Source: Pseudomonadota bacterium
GTDB lineage: Bacteria > Desulfobacterota > Syntrophia > Syntrophales > JADFWA01
Assembly: GCA_030596145.1 (NCBI GenBank)
Contig: JAUVKS010000117.1
Coordinates: forward strand, 1 to 6,333
Reading direction: 5' to 3'
Length of the DNA: 6,333 nucleotides
A model generated the notes under the pieces. That model searched no databases, was not told the origin of the DNA, and was given only the letters and a program-made list of their open reading frames with translations. Shown in pieces: positions 5,502 through 6,333 of this stretch. The stretch's first letter is position 1. Each line of letters begins with the position of its first letter. A program made the position numbers and the translations under genes.

Positions 5502-6333
5502 AAAACAAATTAATGCTCATATTAAACATCACCTTACTCCTCATGTTTTTGTCTTGTAGCAATACTTTTGGCAAAACCGAAAACCTTGATGCTATAGTCC
5601 ATCGCGCAGATAGGGGGAAAGCTCAAGCGCAGTACGAACTTGCAATAAAATACCTCAATGAACCACAACTGAATTCAAATCTTACTGATATTGCTGATTG
5701 GTTCAAACAGGCTGCTGAACAAGGCCATGCCAAAGCTCAATATGAACTTGGAAAGATGTATCACGATGGTTCAGGTGTTCCAGAGAATTTAACAAAAGCC
5801 ACAGATTGGTTTCAAAAGGCTGCAGAACAGGGGTTTGCCAAAGCGCAGTTTCATCTTGGAGTGATGCATTACAGAAATGTTTTAGATTTAAAACTTGAAT
5901 CAGCTATTTATCATAAACAAAGCGCATATAAAGATAAAGTCAACAAAATTGAAGAGCAAGCTTCAAAGTGTTTTAAGTTGGCATACCCGGCCATTCAGCA
6001 ATTGGCCGAATCTGGAGATGCAGAAGCTCAATTTATTCTCAGCAGAATGCTTGCAGGTGCGTGTACCGCTATCAAGGATGAATATATAAGAAAGGAGTGG
6101 CAAAGGAAGGCAATAGAAAACTTTGAGAGGATTGCCAAATCCGAAGATATTAAAGCTCAACGCAGTCTCGGCGAAATTTATTCATTTGCACAAAATAACA
6201 GAGAAGCAATCAGATGGTACACAAAAGCCGCAACTCAAGGAGATGCCATCAGCCAGTATAAACTTGGCTTTCATTATAAAGTGTTGGAAAAAGACTATGC
6301 TAAAGCAATTGTTTGGTTAAAGAAAGCTGCACA
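5498..6333 (+). CDS. Secreted Sel1-repeat (TPR-like) protein, 3' end outside the window
   Basis: The frame is open for 278 codons from ATG 5498 to the window edge. Residues 1-20 are a signal sequence with a hydrophobic core (LMLILNITLLLMFLSC). C20 sits in an imperfect lipobox (FLSC), so the product is a lipoprotein or a periplasmic protein. The mature part consists of Sel1-like repeats, helix pairs with pattern A-x-W-F-x-K-A-A-x-x-G-x-A-x-A-Q-x-x-L-G. Clear units begin near residues 66 and 102 and a further one near 236, with more degenerate units around 31-50, 163-180 and 219-227. Residues ~121-160 interrupt the repeat register with a lysine-rich insert. Such solenoids mediate protein-protein contacts; no catalytic domain is visible so far. 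A GGGG at 5487-5490 is a weak ribosome site, so translation may depend on coupling to the preceding mini-ORF. Confidence 0.85.
   Translation, partial: MKNKLMLILNITLLLMFLSCSNTFGKTENLDAIVHRADRGKAQAQYELAIKYLNEPQLNSNLTDIADWFKQAAEQGHAKAQYELGKMYHDGSGVPENLTKATDWFQKAAEQGFAKAQFHLGVMHYRNVLDLKLESAIYHKQSAYKDKVNKIEEQASKCFKLAYPAIQQLAESGDAEAQFILSRMLAGACTAIKDEYIRKEWQRKAIENFERIAKSEDIKAQRSLGEIYSFAQNNREAIRWYTKAATQGDAISQYKLGFHYKVLEKDYAKAIVWLKKAA

Noticed and set aside
5895..6320. Several 64-65 codon frames on both strands at the right
   Set aside because: All lie within the open Sel1-repeat frame, whose repeat pattern shows it is the real coding frame.

Overview
The window is from a Gram-negative bacterium: it has secreted lipoprotein genes with lipoboxes, a class III nucleotide cyclase with a periplasmic CHASE2 sensor, and a bacterial tRNA gene with an encoded CCA end. 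The CHASE2 cyclase, the moderate base composition and the palindrome-rich spacers fit Desulfobacterota (Deltaproteobacteria) or a neighbouring phylum. That placement is an inference; nothing here fixes the taxon.

Left two thirds (minus strand). A two-gene operon reads right to left from a recognisable sigma70-type promoter at 4341-4368. Its first gene is a membrane-bound CHASE2 adenylate/guanylate cyclase (start ATG at 4313). After 52 bases comes an alanine racemase carrying an unusual C-terminal extension of about 260 residues. The racemase makes D-alanine for peptidoglycan and the cyclase makes a cyclic nucleotide in response to an extracytoplasmic signal. Their pairing suggests, without proving, a link between envelope state and wall-precursor supply. 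A compound palindrome (49-108) lies beyond the racemase, and two or three further palindromes (4455-4553) lie beyond the operon promoter, so repeats of this kind bracket the operon.

Middle (4573-4909). A complete tRNA-Thr(CGU) gene, with a candidate promoter embedded in the palindromes, is followed by a strong intrinsic terminator. Next come four copies of a GGTTAGC heptamer and a stretch of broken short reading frames. tRNA genes are common integration sites, and this stretch looks like the scar or edge of an integrated element. The evidence is suggestive only.

Right part (plus strand). Three same-strand genes follow: a 160-residue lipoprotein of unknown function, a 22-codon mini-ORF that is essentially a lipoprotein signal peptide, and a secreted Sel1-repeat protein. 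The mini-ORF overlaps the Sel1 gene by four bases (ATGA), and the Sel1 gene runs off the right edge. They look like one accessory transcription unit downstream of the tRNA.
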